From positions 124,001 through 188,000 of the forward strand of contig JAFIEZ010000008.1 of assembly GCA_020832235.1 (NCBI GenBank): 64,000 nucleotides of DNA, written 5' to 3'. Positions 52,396 to 61,226 of the stretch are shown here, one piece after another. Under the pieces are notes generated by a model. The model saw only the letters and a program-made list of their open reading frames with translations. It had not been told where the DNA came from and did not search any database. Every line of letters begins with the position of its first letter. The first letter of the stretch is position 1. Source of the DNA: Bacteroidota bacterium (GTDB taxonomy: Bacteria > Bacteroidota > Rhodothermia > Balneolales > HLUCCA01). Position numbers and translations under genes: made by a program.

Positions 52396-53757
52396 CTAGG
52401 AATAGAGCAATACCTCCTGCCGTTGTTTTAGAAACACATCCCGCCCTGCCAGGGCGATTTCATGCAGTTCGCTGACGTTGCCCTGATTTTCAATCCACCT
52501 TCTGATGCGATCTGTGCCATTCAGGATGTCGATGGGCATGTTGTCGTTTTCGTACTCGAACGGAGGCGGCCTCCACACGAAATCTTCGCCCATGAGTGCG
52601 TACAGTTCACGCATGATGACTTGTGCCGCCATCCAGCTCCCTGACCGACCTGCATCCATGCGGTGAATCTGATAGCCGTAGCAGGTTTGTCCTTCCCATT
52701 TCTCGAAGGTGGGCACAAAAACGTGTGGACGAACTTTATAGCCGAGGAGTCCTGTATTTACGGGAGAGGTAGTATCGGGTGCTGAAATCTCCCGTGAGGC
52801 GTTATGGTGTGCTGCAACCCCATGTGCCACATTTTCATGCGCTGCGTTCTTCAGGCCTTGATTCCTATGCTCACTATGATTGGTTGCTGCGTTCAACTGT
52901 GAGGCGTTTTCAAGTGCAGCTACCTCATGCGCCGCATACTGTAACGCCTTGTTTATTCGCTCAGTCCAGGCGTTGGATTTCATCGCGGGATGACCGAACA
53001 GCTCGAACGGTCGAACCGTGCCCCGGCCTTCGCTCAGTTGTGTGCCTTCAAACAGCACAAATCCGGGGTAAACAGCCAGTGTGTCGAGTGTAGCCAGATT
53101 CGGAGATGGAAACACCCAGGGCAGACCGGTCTGGGCAAAGCTCATAGTCCGCATCCAGCCCTCGCAGGCAATGATTGTTGGCTCCTCACCGGCATCCCAA
53201 AATCGACTGGCATATCGTGCCAACTCGCCAATGGTCATGCCATGGCGCATGGGCAGCGGATGTAGTCCGACGAAGGATATGAACGGCATTTCGAGCATGT
53301 TACCTTCGATGGTGATACCATCCAGCGGATTCGGACGATCCAAAATCACAACCTTCACGCCGTTTTGCTTGCAGGCACGCATCGCGAGTACCATGGTCCA
53401 GATGTACGTATACACCCGCACGCCTATGTCATTCAGGTCAATGACCAGGGTATCGATGTGACCCAGCATCTCGGGGGTGGGTTCGCGGGTCTCAGAGTAT
53501 AGGCTGAAAACCGGAATGCCGTAAACGAGATGCATATCGTGGGGCGATTCGATCATGTTGTCCTGCGCATCGGTGTTGAATCCGTGCTGGGGACCAAACA
53601 GCGCCGTGAGCCGGGCGCCCAGAAGTTGGTGAAGGATGTCGGCTCCGTGGCGGAGGTTGCGGTCGACCGAAGCACTGTGGCCCAGGTAGCCGATGCGACC
53701 TTCGAGATGAAGGAGTAATGACGGTTCGCGCTGGAGGCGGTCAAGTCCTGTGTACAT
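52396..53757 (-). CDS. DUF1343 / NamZ-type exo-beta-N-acetylmuramidase (GH171)
   Basis: 453 residues. Family blocks: LTALFGPQHGFNTDAQDNM, HLVYGIPVFSLYSETREPTPEML, LVIDLNDIGVRVYTYIWTM, VILDRPNPLDGITIEGNML, SFVGLHPLPMRHGMTIGELA and FVLFEGTQLSEGRGTVRPFELFG. Members cleave terminal MurNAc from peptidoglycan fragments. There is no signal peptide, so this copy may act in the cytoplasm on recycled muropeptides, or the true start lies elsewhere. A His/Ala/Asn-rich insert at about residues 278-338 (repeated 'AAH.N' units) interrupts the C-terminal half. Confidence 0.9.
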   Translation of the reverse strand: MYTGLDRLQREPSLLLHLEGRIGYLGHSASVDRNLRHGADILHQLLGARLTALFGPQHGFNTDAQDNMIESPHDMHLVYGIPVFSLYSETREPTPEMLGHIDTLVIDLNDIGVRVYTYIWTMVLAMRACKQNGVKVVILDRPNPLDGITIEGNMLEMPFISFVGLHPLPMRHGMTIGELARYASRFWDAGEEPTIIACEGWMRTMSFAQTGLPWVFPSPNLATLDTLAVYPGFVLFEGTQLSEGRGTVRPFELFGHPAMKSNAWTERINKALQYAAHEVAALENASQLNAATNHSEHRNQGLKNAAHENVAHGVAAHHNASREISAPDTTSPVNTGLLGYKVRPHVFVPTFEKWEGQTCYGYQIHRMDAGRSGSWMAAQVIMRELYALMGEDFVWRPPPFEYENDNMPIDILNGTDRIRRWIENQGNVSELHEIALAGRDVFLKQRQEVLLYS

Positions 53758-53847
53758 ATGCTGCAGATGATGATAACATATTGCCCAAAATGGGTTTAGC
53801 TATATGCAGTATACGGCAAATGGCAGGCAATTTCCCGCGAAATGCGC

Positions 53848-53884
53848 AAAAAAAAGGCCCGACCGCTAAATTACAGTCGAGCCC
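53848..53884 (-). terminator. Terminator of the fasciclin gene
   Basis: On the minus strand GGGCTCGACT and GGTCGGGCC form a stem (one G-T) around TGTAATTTAGC-type loop, followed directly by a run of eight T (complement of A at 53848-53855). It lies about 40 bases after the fasciclin stop. Confidence 0.85.
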
Positions 53885-53922
53885 TATGAGTCGTTCTTTA
53901 AAGTCGAGTTTTAAAGGTCAAC

Positions 53923-54447
53923 TTAGTATGATGATGCAGCGGTTTCCGGAAGGATTACCGTATCAATCACATGCACCACACCGTTCGAAGCTTCGATGTC
54001 GGTCATGATGATATCTGATCCGTTAACCGAGGCTCCGCCATAACCGATGCTGAAAGTCAGGTCTTTGCCATTGGCGGACTCTGCACTCATTCCATCGCTC
54101 AAATCGCCTGACATCACTTTCCCAGGCACAACATGCAGCGCCAGAATCGACTGCAGCATTTCAATGTTTTCCGGCATTAGCAGCATTTCGAGCGTACCAT
54201 CAGGCAGTGCTTCGAAAGCTTCGTTTGTTGGGGCAAATACCGTAAAAGGTCCTTCACTTGAAAGTAGTTCTACGAAATCAGCAGCCTGAACAGCGGCAAC
54301 CAGTGTACTCAGATTTTCATTTCCTACGGCTAATTCAACGATATTTTCGCTGGCACCGCGGTGATGATCGGCTGTTTCAGTTGTTGTTATGAAAGCAGTA
54401 AAAAGTAAAGCCAGGGCCGGAATGGCCGCCAGATGAAAACGTTTCAT
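53923..54447 (-). CDS. Fasciclin-domain secreted protein
   Basis: 174 residues with a signal peptide (about 1-24) and one FAS1 domain: LSTLVAAVQAADFVELLSSEGPFTVFAPTNEAFEALP (H1 region), LQSILALHVVPGKVMSGDL and the closing NGVVHVIDTVILPE (H2 region). Such proteins mediate adhesion or biofilm matrix contacts at the surface. Single gene with its own terminator. Confidence 0.95.
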   Translation of the reverse strand: MKRFHLAAIPALALLFTAFITTTETADHHRGASENIVELAVGNENLSTLVAAVQAADFVELLSSEGPFTVFAPTNEAFEALPDGTLEMLLMPENIEMLQSILALHVVPGKVMSGDLSDGMSAESANGKDLTFSIGYGGASVNGSDIIMTDIEASNGVVHVIDTVILPETAASSY

Positions 54448-54593
54448 TTTATCTCCGATTGTTTATTACGAATAAGTTTAGCATCAATTTTTGATGTATA
54501 GGTCAGATACATATAAGAATGTACTTTAGACTCCTTATGTATTAACACTCGCAAGACCGGGTATGACTAGTGCTTTCTTCGAGTACGAAACCA

Positions 54594-55595
54594 TTACAGG
54601 ATGAGCATGGCGTCGCCGAAGCTGTAAAACCGATATTCACCGGCTATGGCGTGGGCATAAATTCGATGCATTTCATCGATTCCGGTGAGGGCCGAAACCA
54701 GCATAAGTAACGTGCTCTTAGGCAGATGAAAGTTTGTGATGAGGGCGTCAACACCGCGATACGGGTAACCGGGTGTGATGAAGATATCGGTGCTGCCCGA
54801 TCCGGCATCGAATGTTCTTCCATCGGAGGTCGATTTTACAATTGACTCGAGGGTCCGTGCGCTGGTTGTGCCCACGGCCGTGATGTGCGGGGAGGTATTC
54901 AGCAAGGCCGCGTTACCCTGATCTATACTGTACCATTCGCTGTGCATGATGTGGTCTTCGATGCGATCTACCTTAACCGGAGCGAAGGTTCCCATTCCAA
55001 CGTGCAGGGTTAACTCAGCCAGCGACCGGCCCGAATCCTTTAGTTGCTGCAGCAAGGCTTCGGTGAAGTGGAGTCCTGCGGTGGGAGCAGCCTTGCTGCC
55101 TTCATCTTTGGCGTAAACGGTCTGGTATTCGTCGGCGAGGGACTCGTCCTGGGCGATATAGGGCGGAAATGGGGTTAACCGAAAGGCATCCCAGGCCGGA
55201 TCATTCAACGAGGGACTCAACTGCACCGTCCTCACCCCATCCTCTTGTATGTGGAGGGTTGTAGCGGTAAGCCCGGGGGCAAGCTCCACCACCTTCCCCA
55301 CGCGAAATTTCTTACCCGGACGCACCAGGGCTTCGGCCGTGGTGTCGTTGATCTGGCGTAAAATAAACAGCTCGATGTTACCAAAAACCATGCGGGCCTT
55401 CTCCACTTTGCTATTATTCAGCACAATGGTGGAGTTCGCCGGCAACCACGATCCTATGTTAAAGAACATATCGTCGGTTATCTGGCGATTACTGCGGTCG
55501 TAGACCAGTAATCGGGCATGGTCGCGCGGAGAGGCCGGTCGCTGAGCAATGAGCGATTCGGGCAGATGGAAGTCGAAGTCATTGATGGTGTACAT
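54594..55595 (-). CDS. queA: S-adenosylmethionine:tRNA ribosyltransferase-isomerase
   Basis: 333 residues, cytoplasmic enzyme of queuosine synthesis that adds the epoxycyclopentane ring to preQ1 in tRNA. Typical text: FDFHLPESLIAQRPASPRDHARLLV at the start, NNSKVEKARMVF, AAPTAGLHFTEALL, LTLHVGMGTFAPVKV, DHIMHSEWYSID, VGTTSARTLES, TDIFITPGYPYRGVDALITNFHLPKSTLLMLVSAL. All key blocks are intact. Confidence 0.97.
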   Translation of the reverse strand: MYTINDFDFHLPESLIAQRPASPRDHARLLVYDRSNRQITDDMFFNIGSWLPANSTIVLNNSKVEKARMVFGNIELFILRQINDTTAEALVRPGKKFRVGKVVELAPGLTATTLHIQEDGVRTVQLSPSLNDPAWDAFRLTPFPPYIAQDESLADEYQTVYAKDEGSKAAPTAGLHFTEALLQQLKDSGRSLAELTLHVGMGTFAPVKVDRIEDHIMHSEWYSIDQGNAALLNTSPHITAVGTTSARTLESIVKSTSDGRTFDAGSGSTDIFITPGYPYRGVDALITNFHLPKSTLLMLVSALTGIDEMHRIYAHAIAGEYRFYSFGDAMLIL

Positions 55596-55989
55596 GGGCT
55601 AAAAAATACGCAGTTTTGCACATCTGTCTCAATTAAACTGTGTTGACGTAGAGGAAGTATGCCGCTTTGATTCTTGACTTATGGAGTTCGCTTAAGCACC
55701 CTGGTTACAAGCGCGTCCGGCGACAAATACACTATGGTGCAATGTATCTTCGAACCGCTGGTTGCAGGTATGTTCGGGGTCTTACATATTACGCTGCTAC
55801 GACGCCATACAATCTAGAACCGCTGGTTGCATTTCACAGTCGCACTTTTGGTCGCGGTTGCTTAGCTTATTTGGCACCCATACAGTTCTCGGCGTTTTAC
55901 ATATCGTTCATCCTAAATGCATTGTACATACCTGTGGTTAATTTAACCTCGTTACTTTAAAAATATCATCTCGTACTAATCACCATCCC
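55596..55989. other. Intergenic region with a 15-bp direct repeat
   Basis: No convincing gene. GAACCGCTGGTTGCA occurs exactly twice, at 55752-55766 and 55817-55831, 65 bases apart; its core AACC-GCT-GGTT is itself palindromic. The region carries the divergent promoters of queA and of the D-aminoacylase gene, so the sites could be operators. Confidence 0.55.
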
Positions 55990-57645
55990 ATGAAATACTT
56001 CTCTGTTTTCGCAGCCTTCGCACTGGCGTTGCTCACCATTTTTTCCTGTTCCCGCGAGACGTTGCCCTCGGCCGATGTGACCTACGATATCCTCATTCAG
56101 AACGCCATGATTGTGGACGGAACCGGCGGTAATCCGTTCTCCGGCTCTATTTTGGTCAGTGACGGGATGATTGTTTATGCAGGGAAGTCAAGCCTCGAGG
56201 GCTATCGAGCCGAGCGCACTATCGATGCCGGGCAGCGGGTGGTTTCGCCGGGATTCATCGACGCACACGCCCACGGAAATGCCGAAATGAATCCGGTTTT
56301 CCGCAATTTCTGGAGCCAGGGCGTAACATCCATCGCCCTCGGCATGGACGGTCGTAGTCCGGGTATCGATGATCTGCCGGGATGGATGCAGCGCGTGGAG
56401 GATGCCCGTCCGGTCGTGAATATCATCCATTTTGTAGGACATGGAACCGCCCGTGACCATGCCGGACTCCCCATGCAGCGGGGTGCGGCCACTGCGCAGG
56501 ACCTCGACAGGCTCGCATCCCTCATTGAAAAGCAGCTAGAGGCAGGATCATTCGGTGTTTCTACCGGCATCGAGTATATTCCCGGTGTTTTTGCCGATCG
56601 CCAAGAGCTGGCCCGTGTAGCCGAAGTGGTTGCGTCACATGACGGACTGGTCACATCCCACATCCGTAATGAAGACGATGACGCCGTGAAAGCATCGGTG
56701 CGTGAATTGATTACCATGGGTGCCGACGGCGGAGCACGCGTGAACGTGTCGCACATCAAGATTGTGTATGCCAACGATGTAGCCGATGCGGAGGGTGTGC
56801 TTGCCGTGATGGACAGTGCCCGCGCGGCCGGAGTTGCCATCACCGCCGATGTGTATCCGTACACGGCCAGTTTCACGGGAATCGGCATTTTATATCCGGA
56901 CTGGGCGCTGCCACCGAACAATTTCGAGCAGGTGCGTCGGGAGCGCCGCGAAGAACTGGCTACCTACCTTCGCGAGCGGGTAAATCGTCGTAATGGTCCG
57001 CAAGCTACCCTGCTGGGCACTGCTCCCTGGAGCGGCAGAACCCTGGCCGAAATCGCGGACAGTCTGGGTCAGCCCTTTGAGAATGTGCTCATCGACCGTA
57101 TGCCGCCGGGCTCGGCCAGCGCCGCCTATTTTGTGATGAATCTGGATGTGATGCGCCGGTTTCTGATTGATGACCACGTCTCGGTTTCCTCAGATGGATC
57201 GCCGACCATGCTGCATCCGCGTGGTTACGGCAGCTTCGCGCGTATCATCCGCCAGTTTGTGCAGGAGGAGGGAGCGCTGTCGCTGGAGGATGCGGTGCGT
57301 AAAATGAGTTTGATGACCGCCGAAACCATGCGCCTGGATCAGCGCCGCGATGGTGAGGGCGCGATGCAGGTTTTTGTACCGGAGTCGTCGGTTGACGGAC
57401 TCTCGCCCGACGCCCGGCTTGAAGCACGTAATCACCGCCTGCGTTTTGCTCCCCGGGGCCTGATTCGCGAAGGATTTGCCGCCGACATACTGGTGTTTGA
57501 TCCGGTGAATGTGCGCGATAATGCGACCTTCGAGAACCCGCACCAGTATGCCTCCGGAATGGACTATGTGCTGATTAATGGTGTGTTAGTGGTGGAGGAT
57601 GGTGAGCCTACCGGTGCCCGTCCGGGATTGGTGCTCAGGATGTAA
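55990..57645 (+). CDS. N-acyl-D-amino-acid deacylase family lipoprotein
   Basis: 551 residues of the amidohydrolase superfamily. The signal peptide ends in a lipobox with Cys20 (TIFSC). Metal-site text: SPGFIDAHAHGNAEMN (Asp91, His93, His95), SHIRNEDDD, VNVSHIKIVYANDVADAE, TADVYPYTAS and VSVSSDGSPTMLHPRGYG, in the order of D-aminoacylases. It removes N-acyl groups from D-amino acids, here probably at the periplasmic face. The second metal-site residue is unusual in reading HAHGN rather than the more common HTHDD, so substrate specificity may differ. Confidence 0.92.
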   Translation: MKYFSVFAAFALALLTIFSCSRETLPSADVTYDILIQNAMIVDGTGGNPFSGSILVSDGMIVYAGKSSLEGYRAERTIDAGQRVVSPGFIDAHAHGNAEMNPVFRNFWSQGVTSIALGMDGRSPGIDDLPGWMQRVEDARPVVNIIHFVGHGTARDHAGLPMQRGAATAQDLDRLASLIEKQLEAGSFGVSTGIEYIPGVFADRQELARVAEVVASHDGLVTSHIRNEDDDAVKASVRELITMGADGGARVNVSHIKIVYANDVADAEGVLAVMDSARAAGVAITADVYPYTASFTGIGILYPDWALPPNNFEQVRRERREELATYLRERVNRRNGPQATLLGTAPWSGRTLAEIADSLGQPFENVLIDRMPPGSASAAYFVMNLDVMRRFLIDDHVSVSSDGSPTMLHPRGYGSFARIIRQFVQEEGALSLEDAVRKMSLMTAETMRLDQRRDGEGAMQVFVPESSVDGLSPDARLEARNHRLRFAPRGLIREGFAADILVFDPVNVRDNATFENPHQYASGMDYVLINGVLVVEDGEPTGARPGLVLRM

Positions 57646-57766
57646 GGGCAACGACGCTGCGAGCAATGGGTCGGATGCTCGGTATGCCCAAGTCACACCC
57701 GACACGTTTATGCACCTGCCAGAGGCTCTCATGTCTATTCACATCGAACGCATAGGGCAAAGGCCC

Positions 57767-57797
57767 CCGCTGTACTGCCATTACGACAGCACAGCGG
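57767..57797. terminator. Hairpin between convergent genes
   Basis: CCGCTGT (57767-57773) pairs perfectly with ACAGCGG (57791-57797), with CTG/CAG extending inward past a mismatch. There is no T-run. It is centrally placed between the deacylase and the metallophosphoesterase, which converge here. Confidence 0.35.
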
Positions 57798-57829
57798 CAA
57801 TAGGCATGCGAAGGGCAAGCGTTTAACGA

Positions 57830-58993
57830 TTATCGTTCTCGCCGGCCGATTTCGATTTCATACAGGCGACGCTGCTCGCTTTCAAAGGCCTCTCTCTCGG
57901 CAATGCGCTCCCTTTCAAGCGTATCGCCGGGCTCGAGATGGTGCTCCCACTCGAATTCTTGTCGCCACCAGTTCAGCGATCCATCTTTACCCGCGGCCAG
58001 AACGGTGTAGCCCGGATTGAATCCGCGCCAGTTACCGCCCCACCAGGCCGCGCTTACGCTTTGCGAGGTGATATACCAGACGCCGTTAAAGTAGAAATCC
58101 TCTACCTGATGGGAGTGCCCCTGAAGCACAGCCTTAACGCCATGTCGCTCCAGAATCTCCCTGAAATCGCGATTGTCGCTGATTACCATGTGATTCATGG
58201 CCAGGGCGGCGGGATCGCCGTTGATCTGACCCATATTACAGAAGGCCGCGATATGCATTACGCATACCGTTGGCATACCTTGATGGGCTCCCAGGTCGAA
58301 TCGAAGCCATTCCAGCTGCTCCTCGCCAAGACGAGCCACGTAACTCGGACCATGCTCCACTTCCACCTGATAAATCGTATCGAGCACCACAAAATGCCAG
58401 CCATTGTGGTTGAAACTGTAGTACGGAGCCGGCATTCCCGCCGCTTCAATCATCATGCCCTTGCCGATATCGGGATCATCGGCCGGAACTTTGCGGCGAT
58501 TCGACAGGCCCAGCACGTCGTGATTGCCAATACATCCGTACCAGGGCATCTTCAGCTTGTTCGACTCTGTTACGAACAGGTCAATCATGTCGATGAAGTC
58601 GTCTTTCTCGTTGTAGAGTCCGTCGAAGGCCATATCCCCGCCCATAAGCACCAGCTCGGGAGCAGGATCCAGGTTATTCACGCTTTCAATGCACCTGGCG
58701 TACCCAACATGCCCCCGGCGCTGCCGCCGTACGTGCATATCGGTGAGGTGGGCAAAATGAAACGCGGTATTTTCGTCGGGCAGGATGTGGCCTCCGGCCG
58801 GCATCACCGGTGTGCGGCGCGACATGGCTCCGGCTGCGGTGGTACCGAGTAGTCCGATCCCACCGGCTCCGAGGGTCAGTTTTTTCAGGAAGTCGCGCCG
58901 GGAGTTTCCAGCCTGGGCCGGACGGCCGTTTCCGTTAGAGGAATGTGTGTTCACCGGTTCACCGGGCTTATCTTTAGGTGTGAGCTTTTTCAT
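57830..58993 (-). CDS. Tat-exported calcineurin-like metallophosphoesterase
   Basis: 387 residues. After a 30-residue polar leader, a twin-arginine signal is present (SRRDFLKK, Arg32-Arg33, then a mild hydrophobic stretch ending in AGAM). The five metallophosphoesterase blocks are in order: HLTDMHV (Asp85, His87), GGDMAFDG, GCIGNHDV, CVMHIAAF and GHSHQVEDF. A metal-loaded, folded enzyme exported by Tat is consistent. The substrate could be a phosphodiester or phospholipid head group; not determined. Confidence 0.93.
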   Translation of the reverse strand: MKKLTPKDKPGEPVNTHSSNGNGRPAQAGNSRRDFLKKLTLGAGGIGLLGTTAAGAMSRRTPVMPAGGHILPDENTAFHFAHLTDMHVRRQRRGHVGYARCIESVNNLDPAPELVLMGGDMAFDGLYNEKDDFIDMIDLFVTESNKLKMPWYGCIGNHDVLGLSNRRKVPADDPDIGKGMMIEAAGMPAPYYSFNHNGWHFVVLDTIYQVEVEHGPSYVARLGEEQLEWLRFDLGAHQGMPTVCVMHIAAFCNMGQINGDPAALAMNHMVISDNRDFREILERHGVKAVLQGHSHQVEDFYFNGVWYITSQSVSAAWWGGNWRGFNPGYTVLAAGKDGSLNWWRQEFEWEHHLEPGDTLERERIAEREAFESEQRRLYEIEIGRRER

Positions 58994-59047
58994 AGTTTTG
59001 TAGATGTAGGGTGCTTGTAGATGTGGGAAGTTGCTTCCCAGGCCGGT

Positions 59048-60661
59048 TTACTGTTTCACAAACCGGGTAAGTCGGGTGTAATCAGCCGGATAAATTCCGG
59101 CCTGCAGCATTCTCGGACGCAAGGTCCAGGTAACATTCAGCAGTTCAATCTCACCATCGGCTCCGAGGGTGAAATACACCAATTTTTCGCGCTTGGCGGG
59201 ATTTATCCAGCTGGCTTTGAACGTGTCATAATGCCAGTGCTCGAGGGTGAGCACCTGGGTATCGTCGTTCCAGAAGCGGATATGCAACTGTCCGTCCTCC
59301 AGGTAGACCTCCGCTGTGTCGTACAGCGGATCGTGGTAGGTGCCGGTGTATGCTTCCAGGTTTAACGTAGGTTGTGTATCGGGAATCCGGGCGGCATCCA
59401 CCGCTTCTTTGGCGCGGACAGCAGCCTGCATCTGTCGCTGATTAGCCTGCCAGATGCGCTCGTTCCAATCGGTTGCAGGTTCTCCGAGCAATTCATCCAG
59501 GATGTGATTGGCGAGGACAGACATAAACCGGTTGAAATTGTTGGTCACGATTACCAGTCCGATCTGTTCGTTAGGCAAAATCACCAGGTTGGTATTCATC
59601 CCGTCTGTAGCGCCGCCGTGACGCAGCATACGACGACCCTTGTAATCGGTCACATCCCACCCCAACGCATAGGTGTTGATCGGACCGTATACATCGCCCA
59701 TGCGGTTTGCCAGCTGGGGATGGTGAATTTCGCGCATGGTTCCCTCACTCACATAGCGCACGCCATTGAGTACGCCCGGCTCTCCCAGATTAAACCGAAG
59801 CCAGCGCGACAGTTCAAGCACGGAGCTGTTCACCGAGGCCGACGCCCCGACATTGTCGAAATTCCGACGCGGGATGAGTACAACTTCCCCGTCGATTTCC
59901 TGATGCGGCCAGGCGATGTTCTCGTCGTTGGCATCGAACTGGGTGATACTGGTGTTGGTTCGGTTCATGTTCAGCGGTCCGAAAAGACGGGTGGCCATGA
60001 ACTCATCCCAGCTCATGCCGCTAACTTCGGCGATGACCTCTCCGGCGACCATGTACATCACATTGCTGTACACCGAGCCGCTTCGGAAGGGTTGTTCAAA
60101 TTCGTGATAGCGCAGATAATGCATGACTTCGCGACGGGTGCGGTTCGGCATGAATTCGATGCGGTTTCCGGTGAGTCGGCCTACACCCACGCTGTGCCGG
60201 AGCAAATCGCGGATGGTGACATGTTGGGTGACCCAGGGATCGCTGAGCTGAAATTCGGGCAAGTGCTTGATCACCGGGTCATCCCAATGCAGCAAGCCCT
60301 CATCCACCAGCATACCCATGGCGGTGGCGGTCATGGCTTTGGATGTAGATGCGATGCCGAAAAGGGTGTGTTCATCCACAGGAATTCCCTCGCCCAGCTT
60401 TTTCTCGCCAAATCCCTCGGCGAAGATTACCCGATCGTTCTGGACCACAGCTACGGCCATGCCCGGAATATCCCATTGCTGACGGTGGGTTTCGATGTAT
60501 TCGCGCAGAGCGTCGGTGTTGAGTGTCGACTGCGCGTGGATGGGCAGCTGTGACGTTAAGATTAAAATCAACCCGAAGATGCTGGTGCGCAGCAGGTCAC
60601 GGAATCGAAGAACGGATAAGAAATGTGTTAGACGATTACATTTTCGGAGTGTTTCAGTCAT
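59048..60661 (-). CDS. Serine beta-lactamase-like hydrolase (class C/DD-peptidase fold) with DUF3471-like tail
   Basis: 537 residues with a signal peptide (hydrophobic core about 27-41, ending in IHAQS). Catalytic residues: STSK in LFGIASTSKAMTATAMGML (SxxK), YSN in SGSVYSNVMYMVAGEVI (YxN), and HGGATDGMN in the third site. The C-terminal region (about 430-535) resembles the DUF3471 beta-barrel added to many such esterases: YTGTYHDPLYDTAEV. Members are esterases, D-aminopeptidases or DD-peptidases rather than true beta-lactamases. It lies next to a D-amino-acid deacylase, compatible with D-peptide turnover. Confidence 0.92.
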   Translation of the reverse strand: MTETLRKCNRLTHFLSVLRFRDLLRTSIFGLILILTSQLPIHAQSTLNTDALREYIETHRQQWDIPGMAVAVVQNDRVIFAEGFGEKKLGEGIPVDEHTLFGIASTSKAMTATAMGMLVDEGLLHWDDPVIKHLPEFQLSDPWVTQHVTIRDLLRHSVGVGRLTGNRIEFMPNRTRREVMHYLRYHEFEQPFRSGSVYSNVMYMVAGEVIAEVSGMSWDEFMATRLFGPLNMNRTNTSITQFDANDENIAWPHQEIDGEVVLIPRRNFDNVGASASVNSSVLELSRWLRFNLGEPGVLNGVRYVSEGTMREIHHPQLANRMGDVYGPINTYALGWDVTDYKGRRMLRHGGATDGMNTNLVILPNEQIGLVIVTNNFNRFMSVLANHILDELLGEPATDWNERIWQANQRQMQAAVRAKEAVDAARIPDTQPTLNLEAYTGTYHDPLYDTAEVYLEDGQLHIRFWNDDTQVLTLEHWHYDTFKASWINPAKREKLVYFTLGADGEIELLNVTWTLRPRMLQAGIYPADYTRLTRFVKQ

Positions 60662-61226
60662 GATGCGGATGGTGATTACACGTTAATTGATATTTTTCAG
60701 AACCCTTCTTTGTAACATTTTTCCCTGCTGTTCGATGGAAATTGATAAAAACTTTCGCAGCTGTGGGATGGGAGCCTATTGGAATGTATGGGATTAGTAT
60801 AGGGTATTTTGCCATGAGAGGAAACCTAAGCTTGGTCGCGAGTTTTTGGCCACACGGTTTTGTTGAAAACGGGTTGCTACAGCCAATGTCAAGCTATAAA
60901 ATCCGACACCAGGCACTGCACTCGCAAACAGTCCGCCACTCCCAATGTCAAGCTACTAAATTTGACACCAGGCACTGCACTCGCAAACAGTCCGCCACTC
61001 CCGTAACCAGACTACTGCACCCATCAACGTGATACTACACCGAATATCCTGGCAAGAACGCAATTTCGCACACAAGACATCGAATCATACTTCCACCCGT
61101 CTTCGGAATTTCCTTGCGGTTAACCTCATGTTTACCCATCTTTAAAAGGTCTTTATTATCCATCTTCAATCAGGCAGACAGCGCCACCAGCTTGCAGATT
61201 CAACATTTTCTGCTGGCACTTTATTT
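60662..61226. other. Intergenic region with tandem repeat
   Basis: No gene recognised in 565 bases. It contains the 59-bp tandem duplication at 60883-61000 and must hold the promoters of the divergent beta-lactamase-like and CotH genes. Confidence 0.5.
60883..61000. repeat. Two-copy 59-bp tandem repeat
   Basis: Copies at 60883-60941 and 60942-61000 differ at only a handful of positions, all within the first 26 bases. Each starts with CCAATGTCAAGCTA and contains an inverted pair TGTC(AA)...(TT)(T)GACA; the second copy has the better match, TGTCAA with TTTGACA. The remaining 35 bases of each unit are identical. Confidence 0.92.

Noticed and set aside
55667-55960. 97-codon frame on + between queA and the D-aminoacylase
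   Set aside because: No domain, spans the direct repeats and ends close to the next start; looks like chance.
57599-57826. 75-codon frame at the end of the D-aminoacylase gene
   Set aside because: Begins inside that gene in another frame and shows no domain; the spacer contains a hairpin instead.
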